A stretch of DNA of 64,000 nt from Foetidibacter luteolus (GCF_009650435.1 NZ_VVIP01000012.1:64501-128500), one strand, 5' to 3'; counted from the stretch's first letter, positions 1 to 8,667 are shown. Notes: generated by a model not told the origin, from the sequence alone. Numbers and translations: made by a program.

Positions 1-1
1 C

Positions 2-1246
2 TGGATTGACTGCAAAGAAAGATGGAATAATGGAGACCCATCCGGGTGGGAATGGCTGCCCGATGGCAAATCATTCCTATGGGTTAGTGAAAAAGATGGC
101 TGGCAGCACATTTATATTATTACCCGCGGTGGAAAAGAAACATTAATAACCAATGGGGCGTACGATGTGATAGACATTAAAGCCATCAACAGTGCAGAAG
201 GTTATATTTATTTTTCTGCCTCCCCACAAAACGCCACACAAAAATACCTCTGCCGTATAGCAATTAATGGCAAGCAGCCCCTGCAAATGCTTTCACCCAA
301 AGAAGAAAAGGGTACGCACAACTATAAAATTTCGCCTACTGGTGCTTATGCGCAGCATACATTCAGCAATGCCAACACAGCACCCCAAATTAACTGGGTA
401 AGCCTCCCCCGGCATAACATCATTAAAGAAGAACCCAGCGCTGCAAAAAACAAACCGGCACCCGTAGAATTTTTTCAGGTTACAACGCAAGACGGTATTA
501 CGATGGATGGCTGGATGGTTAAGCCGCTGCACTTTGATTCTGCAAAAAAATACCCGGTTGTGTTCTTTGTATATACTGAGCCTGCCGGCGCCACGGTAAA
601 AGATGAATATGGCAGCGGTAATAACAAATACTACAGTGGCAGTATGGCCGCTGATGGCTACATCTACATAAGTCTTGATGGGCGTGGCACGCCGGCGCCA
701 AAGGGCGCTGCATGGCGCAAAGCCATTTACCGCAACATTGGCATAGTTAACGTACGCGACCAGGCAATGGCCGCCATGAAAATTTTACAATGGCCGTTTG
801 TTGACAGCAGCCGCATAGCTGTTTGGGGGCATAGTGGCGGTGGCTCTACCACGCTTAACCTCCTGTGTCAATACCCGGAAATTTATAAAACCGGCATCGC
901 TATGTCTGCCGTAGTTAACCAGCTTACCTATGATAATATTTACCAGGAACGTTATATGGGGCTGCCACAGGAAAACCTGCAGTATTTTGTAAAAGGTTCA
1001 CCCGTAACACATGCCAAAAACCTGCGGGGTAACCTGCTGTACATACATGGCACCGGGGATGATAATGTACACTACCAAAATGCGGAGCTGCTGATAAATG
1101 AGTTGGTAAAATACAATAAGCAATTTCAGCTAATGAGTTACCCGAACAGCACACACGCACTAAAGGAGGGCGAAGGCATTGCGTTGCACCTGCAAACATT
1201 GTTTACCCAATACTTAAAAGCGCATTGCCCGCCCGGCGGCAGGTAA
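2..1246 (+). CDS. Dipeptidyl-peptidase IV-type serine peptidase (S9), 3' part
   Basis: This is the C-terminal 414 residues of a prolyl oligopeptidase-family (S9, DPP-IV-like) exopeptidase; the 5' part lies outside the window, and the frame is open from base 2. The first ~110 residues are the end of the beta-propeller (WIDCKERWNNGDPSGWEWLP is its opening). An alpha/beta-hydrolase domain follows. Its nucleophile elbow is GHSGGG near base 830, the acid is in GTGDDNVHY near 1056 and the histidine is in NSTHAL near 1152, so the catalytic triad is intact. Family members are periplasmic or outer-membrane-anchored and remove X-Pro or X-Ala dipeptides from peptides; the localisation here cannot be seen because the signal peptide is missing. 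An intrinsic terminator follows. The family call is secure; the exact dipeptide specificity is not. Confidence 0.93.
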   Translation, partial: WIDCKERWNNGDPSGWEWLPDGKSFLWVSEKDGWQHIYIITRGGKETLITNGAYDVIDIKAINSAEGYIYFSASPQNATQKYLCRIAINGKQPLQMLSPKEEKGTHNYKISPTGAYAQHTFSNANTAPQINWVSLPRHNIIKEEPSAAKNKPAPVEFFQVTTQDGITMDGWMVKPLHFDSAKKYPVVFFVYTEPAGATVKDEYGSGNNKYYSGSMAADGYIYISLDGRGTPAPKGAAWRKAIYRNIGIVNVRDQAMAAMKILQWPFVDSSRIAVWGHSGGGSTTLNLLCQYPEIYKTGIAMSAVVNQLTYDNIYQERYMGLPQENLQYFVKGSPVTHAKNLRGNLLYIHGTGDDNVHYQNAELLINELVKYNKQFQLMSYPNSTHALKEGEGIALHLQTLFTQYLKAHCPPGGR

Positions 1247-1283
1247 AGGCATATTAATAACAAGTTTCTCATGCACTAAGTAT

Positions 1284-1318
1284 AGGGCTTCCTTTTTAGG
1301 GGGCCCTTTATTTTAGTT
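1284..1318 (+). terminator. Intrinsic terminator after the S9 peptidase
   Basis: A 9-bp stem (AGGGCTTCC with GGGGGCCCT, two G-U pairs) with a TTTTTA loop is followed by TTATTTTAG. It lies 37 bases after the peptidase stop codon and reads in the same direction. Confidence 0.7.
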
Positions 1319-1366
1319 TATCGTAAAGCGTAGGCCGGCCATTCATGAAAATTAGCAACGAGACAT

Positions 1367-1495
1367 TTTTTGGGGCTTTTAGTTGTGGCATTTCAATGTA
1401 GCTGCGGTCCCGGCTTTTCGCTGCAAGTCCTCACCACTCGTGCCTCGTGGTTGCGGGCTTTCCGCTGCAATCCGGCAGCCATTCAGCTTTGGGAA
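1367..1495 (-). repeat. R2-family structured repeat, minus-strand variant (copy G)
   Basis: Read on the minus strand, this copy has the R2 landmarks GGATTGCAGCGG and AGCGAAAAGCC, separated by a hairpin (ACCAC / GTGGT). The core, 1406-1485, matches copy H at 13378-13457 in 78 of 80 positions, and similarity continues for some bases on both sides. It fills most of the gap between the S9 peptidase terminator and the SMR gene. Confidence 0.75.
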
Positions 1496-1650
1496 TATAA
1501 CCCGGCAGGCGGCTTTTATGGTACTTCTTAACCATACAGAACAACTGTAGTTTATTTGCAAACCGTCTTCAGTTGCATTTAAAATATCCCGTTATTTTAA
1601 CAGCCCTTCGCTTGCTAAAACAATACATTTGCCGGCTAATCTGTTTTGGT

Positions 1651-1971
1651 ATGAACTGGCTGATATTAATACTGGCAGGCATATTTGAAGTAGGCTTTAC
1701 TTTTTGCCTTAAAAAGAGCAACAACTTTTCCAATCTTCCATGGAGTGTGGGTTTCTTTATCTGCATTACCCTTAGTTTTTTATTGCTGAACAAAGCTGCC
1801 CAAGCTATACCTATCGGTACTGCTTATGCTGTTTGGACGGGCATAGGCGCTGTGGGCACGGTAATAGCCGGCATACTCTTCTTTAAAGAGCCAGCGGGCT
1901 TTTGGAGGCTATTTTTTATTGTAACATTAATCGGCTCTATTGTGGGGTTAAAGGCAGTGGCTGAGCATTGA
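1651..1971 (+). CDS. Small multidrug resistance (SMR) family exporter, Gdx/SugE-like
   Basis: This encodes a 106-residue, four-helix inner-membrane exporter of the SMR family. The essential membrane glutamate is at position 13 (GIFEVGFT), and the Gdx/SugE signature GTAYAVWTGIGAV is present in helix 3. Gdx-type proteins exchange guanidinium for protons, whereas EmrE-type proteins export quaternary cations; the AVWTGIGAV motif favours Gdx. The ATG at 1651 is chosen because it gives the standard family length and the usual MNW start. The same frame is open upstream to an earlier codon, but that extension is hydrophilic and atypical. No guanidine riboswitch was recognised upstream. The gene stands alone, with R2 copies on both sides. 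Confidence 0.85.
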   Translation: MNWLILILAGIFEVGFTFCLKKSNNFSNLPWSVGFFICITLSFLLLNKAAQAIPIGTAYAVWTGIGAVGTVIAGILFFKEPAGFWRLFFIVTLIGSIVGLKAVAEH

Positions 1972-2085
1972 TTGTTCAATGTTAGTGGCGCTACGGAACC
2001 TGCACTTCATCACCACAGAATAATTTCAGCCAATTACACTTCAACAGACCGGTAATCTACTACCTGTAACCGGCAACTGCCCTTC

Positions 2086-2188
2086 GGGTGAGGGATTGAA
2101 GCGGTTACCCCGCTGAAGCCTTCGCAGCCTGGCCTTGTGGCGGAGTAATAGCGGAAAGCCCGACCCCTTGCGCAGCTTGGGGGCACCT
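2086..2188 (+). repeat. R2-family structured repeat (copy A)
   Basis: The outer helix is GGGTG at 2086 pairing with CACCT near 2184. The central hairpin uses CCCCGC / GCGGAG, and a 3' hairpin has CCCC / GGGG arms around TTGCGCAGCTT. It lies between the convergent SMR and permease genes, so it may also act as a transcription boundary. Confidence 0.8.
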
Positions 2189-2240
2189 CCTGAAATTTCT
2201 TTTGCTCCAATTAACTATTATGGCAATGTACTGGCCATAG

Positions 2241-3575
2241 CTAACTACGCTTACCCAGGGCCCTGGTTAAAAAATACAGCAACATAAAAGCTGCCAGTAC
2301 GCAAATGCCGGTAACGGCTGTCATAGGTGTTTGCAAGGTGATGCTTATAGCAACAAAAACATAAGCGCAGATAAATATGATTGGCTGCAGCGGGTAAAAA
2401 CGCATTTTGTAAATGGCGCCGGTACCATCAAGATGTTTGGTTCTTTTACGCAACCAGAAAATGCTGGCGGCAGAAGCGGCCATACCAAATGAATCGAGAA
2501 AGATGGTGAAGTTGAGTATCTTTTCAAATGTTTGAGCAAAGAATAAAATAACAATACATATTGCGGCAAAAGTGGTTAACGAAATAACCAGCACATCACG
2601 TTTCTGCGACTTTTTTTGAAAGATGGCTGGCAGTACGCCATCCTCGCTCATGGCAAACATTACACGCGGGTTGCTCATCAGCAACACATTTACATAAGCC
2701 AGCACCGACAAAAAAAGTAACGCTGAAAAACCGGTAGCACCGGTAGGCCCAAACATTTTACCGGCCACAACAGAAGCTATTTCACGCTCATTCTGCAACT
2801 GGCTAAAGCCTATCACTTTATAGTAAGAAAAGTTAACCAGCAGATAAAGCAGGATGATAATTGTAATGCCCATAAAAATGCCACGGGGGATATTGCGGGA
2901 TGCGTTTTCTACATCGCTGCCAAAATTGATGGTTTGCTGGTAGCCGCCATAAGTAAACGATACGGCAATAAGGCTTAAACCAAAAGACTGTACCCAGGGC
3001 ATAAAGCCATTGCTTGTAACCGCCGCATTGGTAACAGCAGGCTGCGCATGAATGCCTGGCATAAACAGGGCAGCAATCAGCAGGCCTATCATGCTTATTT
3101 TGATAATCATCAAAACATTTTGCGTTTTGGCGCTCATTTTTAACCCGAGCAGATTTACGCCATAAAACAATATAATGGCACTGGTGGCAATAAGGGCTTT
3201 GGTGATATCTGTAGCCGCTTCTCCAAATATTACCTGGCTGATGTAACCGGAACCTATCAACGCTACCGCACTTAGCGAGGCCGCATTGGAAATAAGGATA
3301 ATGCAGTTAATAGAAAAGGCGATAGACGGATGATAAGCATACGAAAAAATGCGGTAGTAGCCGCCGGTAACAGGGTAGCGGGAACCTATCTCCGCATAGG
3401 TGAGTGCACCGCAAAGCGCAATAAGCCCGCCGGCCACCCAGGCAGTAAAATAAATTTGCGGGTTAAGCGCATACTTGGCCGATGTGGCAGCGGTACGGAA
3501 AATGCCCATGCCTATTACAAGGCCAGTTACCACCATGGTAAGATCGAACAACGATAGTTTTTGCTTTGTTTGCAT
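2241..3575 (-). CDS. APC-superfamily amino acid permease
   Basis: This 444-residue inner-membrane protein has about 12 hydrophobic segments and the amino acid-polyamine-organocation fold. The N-terminal unwound helix motif is near residues 18-26 (VTGLVIGMGIF), and AYAEIGS-like residues (TYAEIGSRYPVTGGYY) lie near 60-75. It resembles the bacterial LAT/YfnA type, which imports or exchanges neutral amino acids by proton or amino-acid coupling. The substrate cannot be read from the sequence. It stands alone, transcribed away from the ferritin-like pair, and its 3' end faces an R2 copy. The ATG at 3575 gives a normal short cytoplasmic N-terminus. Confidence 0.9.
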   Translation of the reverse strand: MQTKQKLSLFDLTMVVTGLVIGMGIFRTAATSAKYALNPQIYFTAWVAGGLIALCGALTYAEIGSRYPVTGGYYRIFSYAYHPSIAFSINCIILISNAASLSAVALIGSGYISQVIFGEAATDITKALIATSAIILFYGVNLLGLKMSAKTQNVLMIIKISMIGLLIAALFMPGIHAQPAVTNAAVTSNGFMPWVQSFGLSLIAVSFTYGGYQQTINFGSDVENASRNIPRGIFMGITIIILLYLLVNFSYYKVIGFSQLQNEREIASVVAGKMFGPTGATGFSALLFLSVLAYVNVLLMSNPRVMFAMSEDGVLPAIFQKKSQKRDVLVISLTTFAAICIVILFFAQTFEKILNFTIFLDSFGMAASAASIFWLRKRTKHLDGTGAIYKMRFYPLQPIIFICAYVFVAISITLQTPMTAVTGICVLAAFMLLYFLTRALGKRS

Positions 3576-3862
3576 AGGCCCTGCCCAAAGGCAAATATTT
3601 TGTTTGAACCGTAAAGTAAAGATTATTGCTTAATGAAAGTATAGGTGGTTTTTAATTATGCTTTGCAATATTTACAGGCGCTATCGGTGGCCACGGCTTT
3701 ACCTGTAAGGCATAACTGTTTAACAAATACAAACCTGTTTGTCATTATCCTTAAACTCAATGGCCTGCCTGTCAATTATTTAAAAAAAATAAATCCAATC
3801 AAAATGGTAACCCGTACATCTAATTGAACCTGAACAGTTTTTAAACTTAATATTTTCTACTT

Positions 3863-4573
3863 ATGAAACAGCACTTTAATGGGGATGCGTATGCCCAGAC
3901 AACTAATGAACTTACAGCAAGGGGAGCACAAAGAAGAAAACTCTTATCCATTTTTGGCGGTACAGCCGTAGCGGCAACCATCATAACATCTTGCAGTAAA
4001 GATGATGATGGCCCGTCTATGCCAACTGATGGCATAGACCTTGGCAGCGGTGACCCCGGCATTCTTAATTACGCTTATGCCTTAGAACAACTGGAAGCTG
4101 CTTTTTATACGCAGGTAATAACAACCTTATACACCGGTATAACAGCATCTGAACAAGCATTGCTTACAGATATACGCGACCATGAAATTGCCCACAGGGA
4201 GTTTTTTAAAACAGCACTTGGTTCGGCAGCAATACCGGGGCTGGAAGTAGATTTCAGCAAAATTGACTTTAGCAGCCGTGACAGTGTACTTGCTACAGCA
4301 AAAGCTTTTGAAGACCTGGGTGTTTCCGCTTACAATGGCGCAGGTAAACTTATACAATCACCAGACTACTTATTGCTGGCAGGTAAAATAGTATCCGTTG
4401 AAGCCAGGCATGCCGGCTATATAAGAGACCTGATAAGTAATGGTTCTTTTGCTGACAGCACCGTTATTGATACCAACGGCCTTGACAAAGCCAATACGCC
4501 GGCAGATGTGCTAACCGTAGCGGCAGGTTTTCTTAAATCTAAACTTAACGGCAGCAACCTGCCTACTTCCTAA
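3863..4573 (+). CDS. Ferritin-like domain protein with Tat-type lipoprotein signal
   Basis: This 236-residue protein has an N-terminal twin-arginine-like motif (QRRKLLSIFGG, residues 23-33), a hydrophobic stretch and a lipobox ending at Cys44 (ITSC). It is therefore probably exported folded and lipid-anchored. Residues 65-200 form a four-helix ferritin-like domain (Ferritin_2 type) with candidate metal ligands in LEQLEAAF (74-81), RDHEIAHREF (105-114), AKAFED and VEARHA. The family is related to stress-linked, metal-binding, desiccation-associated proteins; no enzymatic activity is established. It lies 50 bases upstream of a second member with the same order of motifs, so the two are likely co-transcribed and may form a hetero-oligomer. 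Confidence 0.85.
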   Translation: MKQHFNGDAYAQTTNELTARGAQRRKLLSIFGGTAVAATIITSCSKDDDGPSMPTDGIDLGSGDPGILNYAYALEQLEAAFYTQVITTLYTGITASEQALLTDIRDHEIAHREFFKTALGSAAIPGLEVDFSKIDFSSRDSVLATAKAFEDLGVSAYNGAGKLIQSPDYLLLAGKIVSVEARHAGYIRDLISNGSFADSTVIDTNGLDKANTPADVLTVAAGFLKSKLNGSNLPTS

Positions 4574-4623
4574 ACAATGTAAGTACCAGTAAGCAATTAT
4601 TTCCACCATCAAAAGCAAATAAC

Positions 4624-5469
4624 ATGAACATCAATAATATTCTTACAGAAATAGAAAAAGTTGACCCTGAAGTTTACGACAGGCTTGATACCCGCAGAAG
4701 CGCCATGCGCCAGTTTGCTAAAGCCAGCGGCAGGATAGCATTAACAGCCGTGCCTTTTTTGCTGGGCGGCATGTTTAAAAAAGCCTATGCCGGTACCACA
4801 GAAAGCATCGGCGATGTATTGAATTACGCTTTAACGCTGGAATACCTGGAGGCTGAATTTTATAAAGCAGCAGTGGCCTCATCCGGCCTTATACCTGCCG
4901 GGGCGCCTACCGCCGCTATTACAACCATCAGGGACCATGAAGTGGCGCATGTTAACTTCTTAAAAGCAGCACTGGGCTCCTTAAGCGTTACACCCGTTGA
5001 CCAGCCAACCTTCGACTTCTCCGGCGGAAAAGGCAGCGGTAACGGGCCTTTTAAAAATGCATTTTCAGATTATGGTTTATTCCTGGCCGTTGCTCAAACT
5101 TTTGAAGATACCGGCGTACGTGCTTATAAGGGCCGTGCGGCAGAACTTATGTCTAACAATGATGTGTTAACCGCGGCCTTAAACATTCACTCGGTTGAAG
5201 CCAGGCACGCATCGCATATAAGAAGCATGCGCAGGGCCAATCTCAATAATTCATCCATTAAACCATGGATAACTTTAAAAGATACCGGTGGCATTGGGGC
5301 TGCAGTACAGGCCAGCTATGATGGTGAAGAAGTAACATCCCAGGCGGGCATTGAAATTAAAAATATTAATGGCGCCGCTATAAGTGCAGAGGCTGCCAGC
5401 GAAAGCTTTGATGAGCCCTTAACCAAAGACCAGGTTCTCGCGATTGTAGATCCTTTTATCGTACCCTGA
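4624..5469 (+). CDS. Ferritin-like domain protein, second of a tandem pair
   Basis: This 281-residue paralogue of the preceding gene also has a twin-arginine motif (TRRSAMRQFAKASG, residues 23-36) and a hydrophobic segment ending in AYA near residue 56. That looks like a signal peptidase I site, so this product is probably soluble in the periplasm, whereas its partner is lipid-anchored. The ferritin-like helices carry LEYLEAEFYKA, RDHEVAHVNF, AQTFEDTGV and VEARHASHI. A C-terminal extension of about 70 residues (from GGIGAAVQASYDGEEV) is absent from the first protein and unassigned. An intrinsic terminator follows, closing the two-gene operon. Confidence 0.85.
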   Translation: MNINNILTEIEKVDPEVYDRLDTRRSAMRQFAKASGRIALTAVPFLLGGMFKKAYAGTTESIGDVLNYALTLEYLEAEFYKAAVASSGLIPAGAPTAAITTIRDHEVAHVNFLKAALGSLSVTPVDQPTFDFSGGKGSGNGPFKNAFSDYGLFLAVAQTFEDTGVRAYKGRAAELMSNNDVLTAALNIHSVEARHASHIRSMRRANLNNSSIKPWITLKDTGGIGAAVQASYDGEEVTSQAGIEIKNINGAAISAEAASESFDEPLTKDQVLAIVDPFIVP

Positions 5470-5503
5470 TTCCTGTTGCTTGCATTTTCCTATTTCGTGT
5501 TTT

Positions 5504-5537
5504 AAACCCTGGTTGTATAACCGGGGTTTATTTTTTA
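5504..5537 (+). terminator. Intrinsic terminator after the ferritin-like pair
   Basis: The stem is AAACCC-T-GGTT pairing with AACC-G-GGGTTT around a GTAT loop. It is followed directly by TTTTTT from about 5531. Confidence 0.85.
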
Positions 5538-5575
5538 CTTAATTCTTACGGAGTAAAGTATAAAATATTTATTTT

Positions 5576-5593
5576 TACGTAAATACTTACGTA
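5576..5593. promoter_or_regulatory. Palindromic operator in front of marR-GNAT
   Basis: TACGTAA and TTACGTA form a perfect 7-bp inverted repeat with a 4-bp spacer. It ends 13 bases before the MarR ATG, a typical position for MarR autorepression. Function is inferred from position and symmetry. Confidence 0.65.
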
Positions 5594-5606
5594 TATATTT
5601 ACCTTT

Positions 5607-6089
5607 ATGCAGCAAAATATTATCACCCAGCTTGGGGCGTTGGCTATAGGGGCAAGAATGAGAAGGCTTACAGATATCTTTTCCAGGGATGTTGCCATCA
5701 TTTATAAAGAGCATAACCTTGATTTTGAAGCCCGTTATTTTGTGTTGTTTTACCTGGTATCAGAAAGGGATGGAATAGGGATTATGGAAATAGCAGACGA
5801 GTTGAGCCTTACCCACCCCGCCGTTATTCACCTGGCCAAAGACCTCGAAAAAAAGGGTTATATAACGTCTGAAAAATCGCCTTCAGACAGCAGGAAAAGA
5901 TTGCTCAAACTTTCCTCCAAGGGTAAAGCTGCCTTGCCTGAGTTTAAAAAAGTATGGGATAAAATTCATAAACTAAACAACCAGCTTATGAAAAAGCAAC
6001 AGAACAACCTGCTGAAAGCCATTGAAGAGATGGAGCATATACTGGAAGAAAAGTCTTTTTATAAACGCTTTAAAAGCATGCAATCTTAA
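5607..6089 (+). CDS. MarR-family transcriptional regulator
   Basis: This 160-residue winged-helix regulator has dimerisation helices at both ends. The recognition region is near residues 58-90 (IMEIADELSLTHPAVIHLAKDLEKKGYI), and the wing contains the family's SPSDSRKRLLKLS signature (DxR). A 7-bp-arm palindrome lies just upstream and is the likely autoregulatory site. The stop codon is 4 bases before the ATG of a GNAT acetyltransferase. MarR and GNAT are also found fused into one polypeptide in other bacteria, which supports a functional link. The inducer is unknown. Confidence 0.88.
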   Translation: MQQNIITQLGALAIGARMRRLTDIFSRDVAIIYKEHNLDFEARYFVLFYLVSERDGIGIMEIADELSLTHPAVIHLAKDLEKKGYITSEKSPSDSRKRLLKLSSKGKAALPEFKKVWDKIHKLNNQLMKKQQNNLLKAIEEMEHILEEKSFYKRFKSMQS

Positions 6090-6093
6090 CACG

Positions 6094-6609
6094 ATGAACA
6101 ATATAACATTTTGCGCTTTTGACAAGCGCTATGCCGAAGATTTTAAGCGGCTTAACCTGGAGTGGATTGAACAATATTTTGTAGTGGAAGAGCACGACCT
6201 GGAGCAGCTAAGCAACCCCCAGGAATACATAATTGATAAAGGCGGCGAAATACTTTTTGCCCTTTGCAATAACGAAGTGGCCGGTGTTTGTGCACTTATT
6301 AAAACCGGCGCAAATGAATATGAATTAGCCAAAATGGGCGTATACCCCAAATACCAGGGAATGCAGGTTGGTTACCGCCTCGGTCTTTACGCCATTGAGA
6401 CAGCAAAACGCTTAATGGCAACAAGACTATGGCTGGAATCTAACAGGATACTAAAGCCCGCTTTGCACCTGTATGAAAAACTGGGCTTCAAGGAAATACC
6501 GGTAACTGATACGCCTTATGCCCGTGCGGATATAAGAATGGAATTGTTGCTAAACAGCAGCAGCGCAGGTAATTGCCGCCAGGCTTACGGCTCATGTGCA
6601 TCTGTATAG
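6094..6609 (+). CDS. GNAT-family N-acetyltransferase
   Basis: This is a 171-residue acetyltransferase with the acetyl-CoA-binding loop in VYPKYQGMQVGYRLGLYAI (a variant of the Q/RxxGxG/A motif) and the typical C-terminal strand LHLYEKLGFKEI. The ATG at 6094 is preferred; the frame is open further upstream inside marR, but that part is not GNAT-like. It is the second gene of the MarR operon, and the pairing suggests acetylation of a small molecule or amino acid sensed by the MarR protein. Its stop codon lies 2 bases from the convergent paaG stop. The substrate is unknown. Confidence 0.87.
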   Translation: MNNITFCAFDKRYAEDFKRLNLEWIEQYFVVEEHDLEQLSNPQEYIIDKGGEILFALCNNEVAGVCALIKTGANEYELAKMGVYPKYQGMQVGYRLGLYAIETAKRLMATRLWLESNRILKPALHLYEKLGFKEIPVTDTPYARADIRMELLLNSSSAGNCRQAYGSCASV

Positions 6610-6611
6610 CG

Positions 6612-7388
6612 TTAAATACCTTTAAAAACAGGTTGCCGTTTTTGCAAAAAGGCTTCTACGCCTTCTTTAAAATCAGCGGTGGCGGCAGCCTGCTGCTGCA
6701 ACCTGTCTTCAAGCTGTAACTGAGCTTCGAGTGTATTGTTCAACGAATGGTTTAATGCCTGCTTAATGTATGCCAGCGCCTGTGTAGGCATGCAGGATAA
6801 CTGTACGGCAATTTTTGTGCTTTCCTGTTCAAAACTTTCTGTTGGCCATACTTTATAAAGCAAGCCCATTTGCAAGGCTTCAGCAGCCGTTATTTTATCC
6901 CCCAGCATCATCAGCGCAGATGCACGCTGAAAGCCAAGCAGCCTGGGCAAAAAATAGGTGCCGCCGCTGTCTGGTATCAAACCTATTTTGCTGAATGCCT
7001 GTATAAACGAAGCGTTTTCCGCGGCCACCACAATATCGCAGGCCAGGGCTATATTAGCGCCTGCACCTGCTGCCACGGCATTTACTGCTGCAACTACAGG
7101 TTTCCGCAATTGCCTTATGCGGGTTATAATGGGGTTATAATGCTCACCCAAAATTTTATCCATGCCCGGTCCGTTGGGGTTAACCACTTCGGCAAGGTCT
7201 TGCCCGGCACTAAATGCTTTGCCGGCGCCGGTGATATGCACACAACGCACCGCCTCATTGGCAGCGCATTCATCAAGGGTTTGTTGCAACAGCATAGCCA
7301 TCTCCCGGTTAAAAGCATTCATCTTTTCCGGCCGGTTTAGTGTTATGTAAGCAACGTTGTCCTTTATCTCAAATTGTATAGAACTCAT
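6612..7388 (-). CDS. paaG: Enoyl-CoA hydratase/isomerase, PaaG-type ring-epoxide isomerase
   Basis: This 258-residue crotonase-fold protein has the oxyanion-hole motifs AGKAFSAGQDL (55-65) and VAAGAGANIALACD. The catalytic position matches PaaG, with Asp140 in IPDSGGTYFLPR and no second acidic residue at the usual hydratase site. In phenylacetate catabolism PaaG isomerises the ring-1,2-epoxide of phenylacetyl-CoA to the oxepin form. The assignment is supported by the nearby paaABCD operon on the same strand, although a divergent terpene synthase gene separates them. Other phenylacetate genes (paaE, K, Z, F, H, J) are not in the window. Confidence 0.82.
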   Translation of the reverse strand: MSSIQFEIKDNVAYITLNRPEKMNAFNREMAMLLQQTLDECAANEAVRCVHITGAGKAFSAGQDLAEVVNPNGPGMDKILGEHYNPIITRIRQLRKPVVAAVNAVAAGAGANIALACDIVVAAENASFIQAFSKIGLIPDSGGTYFLPRLLGFQRASALMMLGDKITAAEALQMGLLYKVWPTESFEQESTKIAVQLSCMPTQALAYIKQALNHSLNNTLEAQLQLEDRLQQQAAATADFKEGVEAFLQKRQPVFKGI

Positions 7389-7675
7389 GTGCAGCTTTTG
7401 ATTGCTAAGTTAGTACTCTCTGCCATGGTTTACAGGCAAATGAAAGCCTTACTTACGCCCAATTAGTTTCCACGTTGTCCTCGTGTAACTATGCATATAA
7501 AAATAGCCCTGCATTAAAGCGGTATTAATTTTTTTCTATCCGCATTGCTGCTGTTTTATAGGTAGTAATTTTATCCTGCTGCGTAGCCTTTTTGTAAAAA
7601 ATAAGCCACAGAAGAACCTATAAGCCGGTATGTTAGCGCATTTTTTCCGCCTCATTACTACCAATATCTAAACTT

Positions 7676-8641
7676 ATGCATACCCACTTCTTATTACCGC
7701 TGCCATGTTATGGCTTCCCATCCAAAATCAGCAACTGGTCTGATGCTGTTATAAACGATACAAAGCACTGGCTTGAAACTGACTTTGAATTTTTGCCTGA
7801 AAAAATGCGGTTAAAATACCTGCTAAGTAATTTTGGTAAAATTACAGCCCGGTGCCTGCCTTGCATGAAAGAATACAAACAGTTACAGGTAGCTGGCAGG
7901 TTTATGTTATGGGGTACTGTTTTTGATGATTTTTTTGAGTATAAAACGGTTGCTGAGCTTGAAGAACTTTACTACAGGTGCATGGAAATATTGAAAGGGA
8001 AAAAAGCATATGCAACTGATTCCCCATTCTTTGCAATACTTGCTGATATTCGTGAAAGCCTTTCTAAATTAATGCCTGCCTTTTGGTTAGAGCGTTTTTC
8101 AAAGAATGTTGGCATTTGGATTGAAAGCATGAGGGAAGAGGCGCCGTACAAAGGCGAGATGATTTTTCCGCAACTGGATTACTTTACAAAACTTCGTGAG
8201 AGGACCATTGGCGTACAAGCCTATCTTGATCTTATTGAAATGCAATTAGACAAACCCATTCCTGATGAAATCATGCACAGTTCATACCTTACTGAGCTTT
8301 ACCGGAAGGCCGCCAGGGTGTTTGCCTGGTGCAACGATTTTTATTCGCTGCTTAAAGATGCAGGCCGCGAACCGCTGAACCTTATACTTGTTTTACAGCA
8401 TCATTACCGCCTGTCTTTGGAAGAAGCCAATAAAAGAGCGATGGAAATTCATGATGCAGATGTGGCATCTATTTACCAAATGCAGCTTAATGTACCGGAT
8501 TTTAGCGGTTACACAGAAACAGTAAGGCAGTTTGCTTATTATATTGGTGTAATGATACAAGGACAAAATGAGTGGTACCTTAATGACACAATGCGTTATA
8601 AAAAAGAAGGTTATCCTGTAAAAGACAGTTTTAAAATTTGA
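7676..8641 (+). CDS. Class I terpene synthase family protein
   Basis: This 321-residue all-helical protein has the class I terpene cyclase landmarks. The aspartate-rich DDFFE is at 84-88, the effector arginine is in KLRERTIG (~172-179), the NSE-like triad is NDFYSLLKD (220-228), and the C-terminal RY pair is at 307-308. It should ionise a prenyl diphosphate (farnesyl or geranylgeranyl) through three Mg ions and cyclise it. The last triad residue is Asp228 instead of the usual Glu, which is uncommon. No P450 or prenyl transferase is adjacent; the gene sits alone, reversed, between paaD and paaG. dxs, which supplies isoprenoid precursors, lies 22 kb away. The product cannot be predicted. Confidence 0.85.
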   Translation: MHTHFLLPLPCYGFPSKISNWSDAVINDTKHWLETDFEFLPEKMRLKYLLSNFGKITARCLPCMKEYKQLQVAGRFMLWGTVFDDFFEYKTVAELEELYYRCMEILKGKKAYATDSPFFAILADIRESLSKLMPAFWLERFSKNVGIWIESMREEAPYKGEMIFPQLDYFTKLRERTIGVQAYLDLIEMQLDKPIPDEIMHSSYLTELYRKAARVFAWCNDFYSLLKDAGREPLNLILVLQHHYRLSLEEANKRAMEIHDADVASIYQMQLNVPDFSGYTETVRQFAYYIGVMIQGQNEWYLNDTMRYKKEGYPVKDSFKI

Positions 8642-8667
8642 CAACCCCCGGGTTTAAGTAAGCCTTA

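Noticed and set aside
1496..1650. Guanidine riboswitch before the Gdx/SugE-like gene
   Set aside because: The short leader has no ykkC-type ACGR motifs that I can recognise, and most of the gap is R2 copy G.
1379..1793. Minus-strand open frames of 60-74 codons around the SMR gene
   Set aside because: One lies in the R2 repeat copy G and the other is antisense to the SMR gene; no family match.
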